Positions 62,306-64,000 of a stretch of 64,000 nucleotides of DNA are shown in pieces; within the stretch, counting starts at the first letter, position 1; each line of letters begins with the position of its first letter. The notes beneath the pieces were generated by a model, which was not told the origin of the DNA, made no database searches, and saw nothing but the letters and a program-made list of their open reading frames with translations. Source of the stretch: CAG-873 sp910578365 (GTDB taxonomy: Bacteria > Bacteroidota > Bacteroidia > Bacteroidales > Muribaculaceae); the NCBI GenBank assembly GCA_951635545.1, contig OX620685.1, positions 2,728,001 to 2,792,000 of the forward strand. The letters run 5' to 3'. The translations under genes were made by a program, and so were the position numbers.

Positions 62306-63897
62306 ATGAACACAAAATTAAAGAATATTCTCTTATGTCACGCATCAGGGATGGGCATAAAATGCGTCAGTAGTGCCTTTGACATATCCCGGAACACGGT
62401 GCGCCGCTATGTGAGAATGTATCAGGACAGCGGGATCCCCGCTGAGAAGCTGCCGTCGCTGAGTGATGCGCGGCTACAGGAACTATTTGCCATACCCGGG
62501 GCGAGGGAACGTAAACCGTCGGAGCGGCAGGTCAGGCTTGAAGCCCTGTTGCCCGATTATGCGGCGCGACTTTCTCGAAAGGGCATGACGGTCAAGAAGT
62601 TGTATGAAGAGTATCATACCGACCATCCCGATGGCTATCTGAAGGCATCTTTCGGGATGAAACTCAGGCAGTTCATGCTGCAGACCAACGCCATCGGGCA
62701 TGTGGAGCACCGCGCCGGCGACCAGATGTATATCGATTTTGCCGGAGACAGATTGGAAATAGTCGATGAGGCAACAGCCGGGATACGAAAGGTCGAGGTG
62801 TTTGTGGCGATACTTCCATGTAGCCACTACACATATTGCGAGGCAGTGTGGACGCAGAAGAAGGAAGATCTGATAAAGGCCTGCGAAAACGCCATCCGTT
62901 TCTACGGCGGCGCACCATGTGCGATTGTGCCTGACAACCTGAAATCTGCCGTCACGCGCAGTGGCCGCGACGAGCCGGTCATAAATCCTGACTTCGAATC
63001 CTTTGCCGAGCATTACAGCTGCGCCGTGGTGCCTGCCCGTGTGCGGCATCCAAAGGACAAGGCCCTGGTGGAAAATGCAGTAAAACTGATGTATCGGTCC
63101 GTGTACGTAGACCTTGAAGGTCAGATTTTCCATAATCTGGAGTCGCTTAACGAAGCAATCCTCAGGTCTCTGGAGAAGTTCAACGCGCGTAATCTGACGC
63201 GTCGAAAGGAATCACGCCGTCAGCTCTTTGAGGCTGTGGAGCGGGACAATCTCCGGCCATTGCCTGCGAACCGCTATCAGATGAGACAGCGGCTGTCGCG
63301 ACAGTACAGCGCAACAGCTACGTAACTCTGCACAGGCATCACTACAGTGTGCCTGTGCAATATGTAGGCAAACGTGTGGAACTGGTCTACGACACTGACA
63401 CGATCGACATCTTTCATGGCTTTACCCATGTGGCGACGCATCACCGCAACGATACTCCGTATGAATATACAACGAAACCGTCACACAATCTGCCCGGACG
63501 CAAGGGGAGCTGCGAGAGCGACATTGCGGAACTGCTTTCACGTGCGGCACAGATCGACAACATCGTATTGCACTATCTGCGGGCTGTCATCGAGGACAGG
63601 CGTTATCCGGAACTTGCCTTCAGAGTCTGCCGTGGCATCATGAAACTTGAGAAAAAGTATGGACAGGAACGGCTTGTGTCAGGATGCGCCGCGGCAATGG
63701 ACGCACGCCTTTACAGTGTCAGCGACATGGTGGACATACTTGAGTCCGGAGCCGATGCGGATTATTTGCCGGGGGCTGATGCCGACGGCAATGACCGTCA
63801 GACACCATCCCACCGGAATATACGCGGTAAAGAATATTTTGCCGCAAGCATAAAACTATCAGCCAACAACAACGAACAACATGGAAACGAACAATAA
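62306..63897 (+). pseudogene. istA: IS21 transposase IstA, frameshifted
   Basis: The first frame (62306-63325) has an HTH (KCVSSAFDISRNTVRRYVRM) and the rve/DDE region (QMYIDFAGDRLEI, CAIVPDNLKSAV, HPKDKALVENAV). Near 63290 the expected MRQR-x-VATVQRNSYVTL continuation is in another frame. That frame carries on as HRHHYSVPVQYVGKRVELVY to the stop at 63897. A single missing base after cgg explains it. The C-terminal 17 bp overlap istB. Inactive unless the shift is a sequencing error or is recoded. Confidence 0.85.
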
Positions 63898-64000
63898 AAC
63901 CACGCCAATAACAGCGGAGAAAGACCGCAACTCCATCTCTCTGGATCTGATGCACCGTATGCGCTTACACGGCATGTCGGCAGCGTTTTCCGAAAGTCTT
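63881..64000 (+). CDS. istB: IS21 transposition helper IstB, N-terminus (cut by window edge)
   Basis: 40 codons visible: METNNKTTPITAEKDRNSIS, then LDLMHRMRLHGMSAAFSESL, the usual IstB N-terminal helix region. The AAA+ ATPase domain lies beyond the window. The start overlaps the end of istA, as is normal for IS21. Confidence 0.82.
   Translation, partial: METNNKTTPITAEKDRNSISLDLMHRMRLHGMSAAFSESL

Larger units (their letters stand above)
48500..64000. mobile_element. Integrative mobilizable element (approximate extent, continues past the window)
   Basis: Recombinase at the left edge, MOBV-type relaxase, DUF3987 gene and helix-turn-helix gene form the usual core of Bacteroidales mobilizable elements. 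The left boundary is a guess from the recombinase position; attachment sites were not identified. Later insertions (ISAs1 A and B, IS110 copy 2, IS21) have disrupted it. Confidence 0.6.
62146..64000 (+). mobile_element. IS21-family element (right end outside the window)
   Basis: Left-end motifs TGACCCCT recur at 62146, 62169, 62193 and 62217, a spacing of 23-24 bp, as in the multiple transposase-binding repeats of IS21 ends. istA and the start of istB follow in the normal order. Confidence 0.85.

Overview
The window is a Bacteroidales chromosome segment, most likely from the Muribaculaceae (S24-7). The evidence is promoters of the Bacteroidetes form (TTG, 20 nt, TAnnTTTG), Bacteroidales-typical families (DUF4923, PCMD lipoprotein, BspA-like LRR, choice-of-anchor J proteins, GldB-like lipoprotein) and the linked order thrS-infC-rpmI-rplT. 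Family and genus placement is inference.

Layout. 1-3141: TrkH-like fragment, DUF4923 protein and a CapD/WbpM-type sugar dehydratase, all on the minus strand. 3226-5068: IS3 copy 1, itself carrying a 178-bp MITE. 5258-9556: a tightly packed operon of two outer-membrane proteins, a PCMD lipoprotein and a porin. 9661-15362: DedA, rpe, ftsK, a LolA-like gene and trxB. 15420-16086: a terminated structured RNA and tRNA-Ser. 16240-21085: an acetyltransferase relic, a long hairpin, a BspA-like LRR protein and two large secreted proteins, the second cut off by IS3 copy 2. 21086-26721: a nest of IS elements (IS3, ISAs1 family, IS110 family, ISL3-like remnants). 26810-29399: tRNA-Gln and an M3 peptidase. 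29400-32467: a group II intron, probably class C, sitting in the T-tract of the peptidase terminator, disrupted by IS982 and a nonsense codon. 32602-44263: housekeeping genes (Na+/alanine symporter, Fur-type regulator, hydrolase, AI-2E-type permease, thrS-infC-rpmI-rplT, engB, GldB-like, amidase, MlaD). 44404-47490: IS3 copy 3 and IS982 copy 2. 47653-48024: an Ala-rich 11-mer-repeat protein.

From about 48.5 kb to the right edge the window looks like an integrative mobilizable element. It has a tyrosine recombinase, a long structured leader in front of an outer-membrane beta-barrel protein, a MOBV-type relaxase split by ISAs1 copy A, a DUF3987 primase/helicase-like gene and a small helix-turn-helix protein. 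IS110 copy 2 separates the last two. ISAs1 copy B and a frameshifted IS21 element follow. Both broken relaxase and broken operon can be rejoined exactly in silico, so the damage is recent.

Main points for follow-up: (i) a 166-nt hairpin-closed non-coding segment at the 3' end of both IS110 copies that looks like a bridge RNA, with both copies inserted at the same AGAAAG/GGGGT site; (ii) a rod-like 117-nt leader RNA candidate on the mobile element; (iii) a MITE sharing the ISAs1 terminal repeat, which encodes an inward stop and an outward ATG; (iv) a terminated ncRNA upstream of tRNA-Ser; (v) IS3 copy 2 without target duplication, marking a rearrangement.
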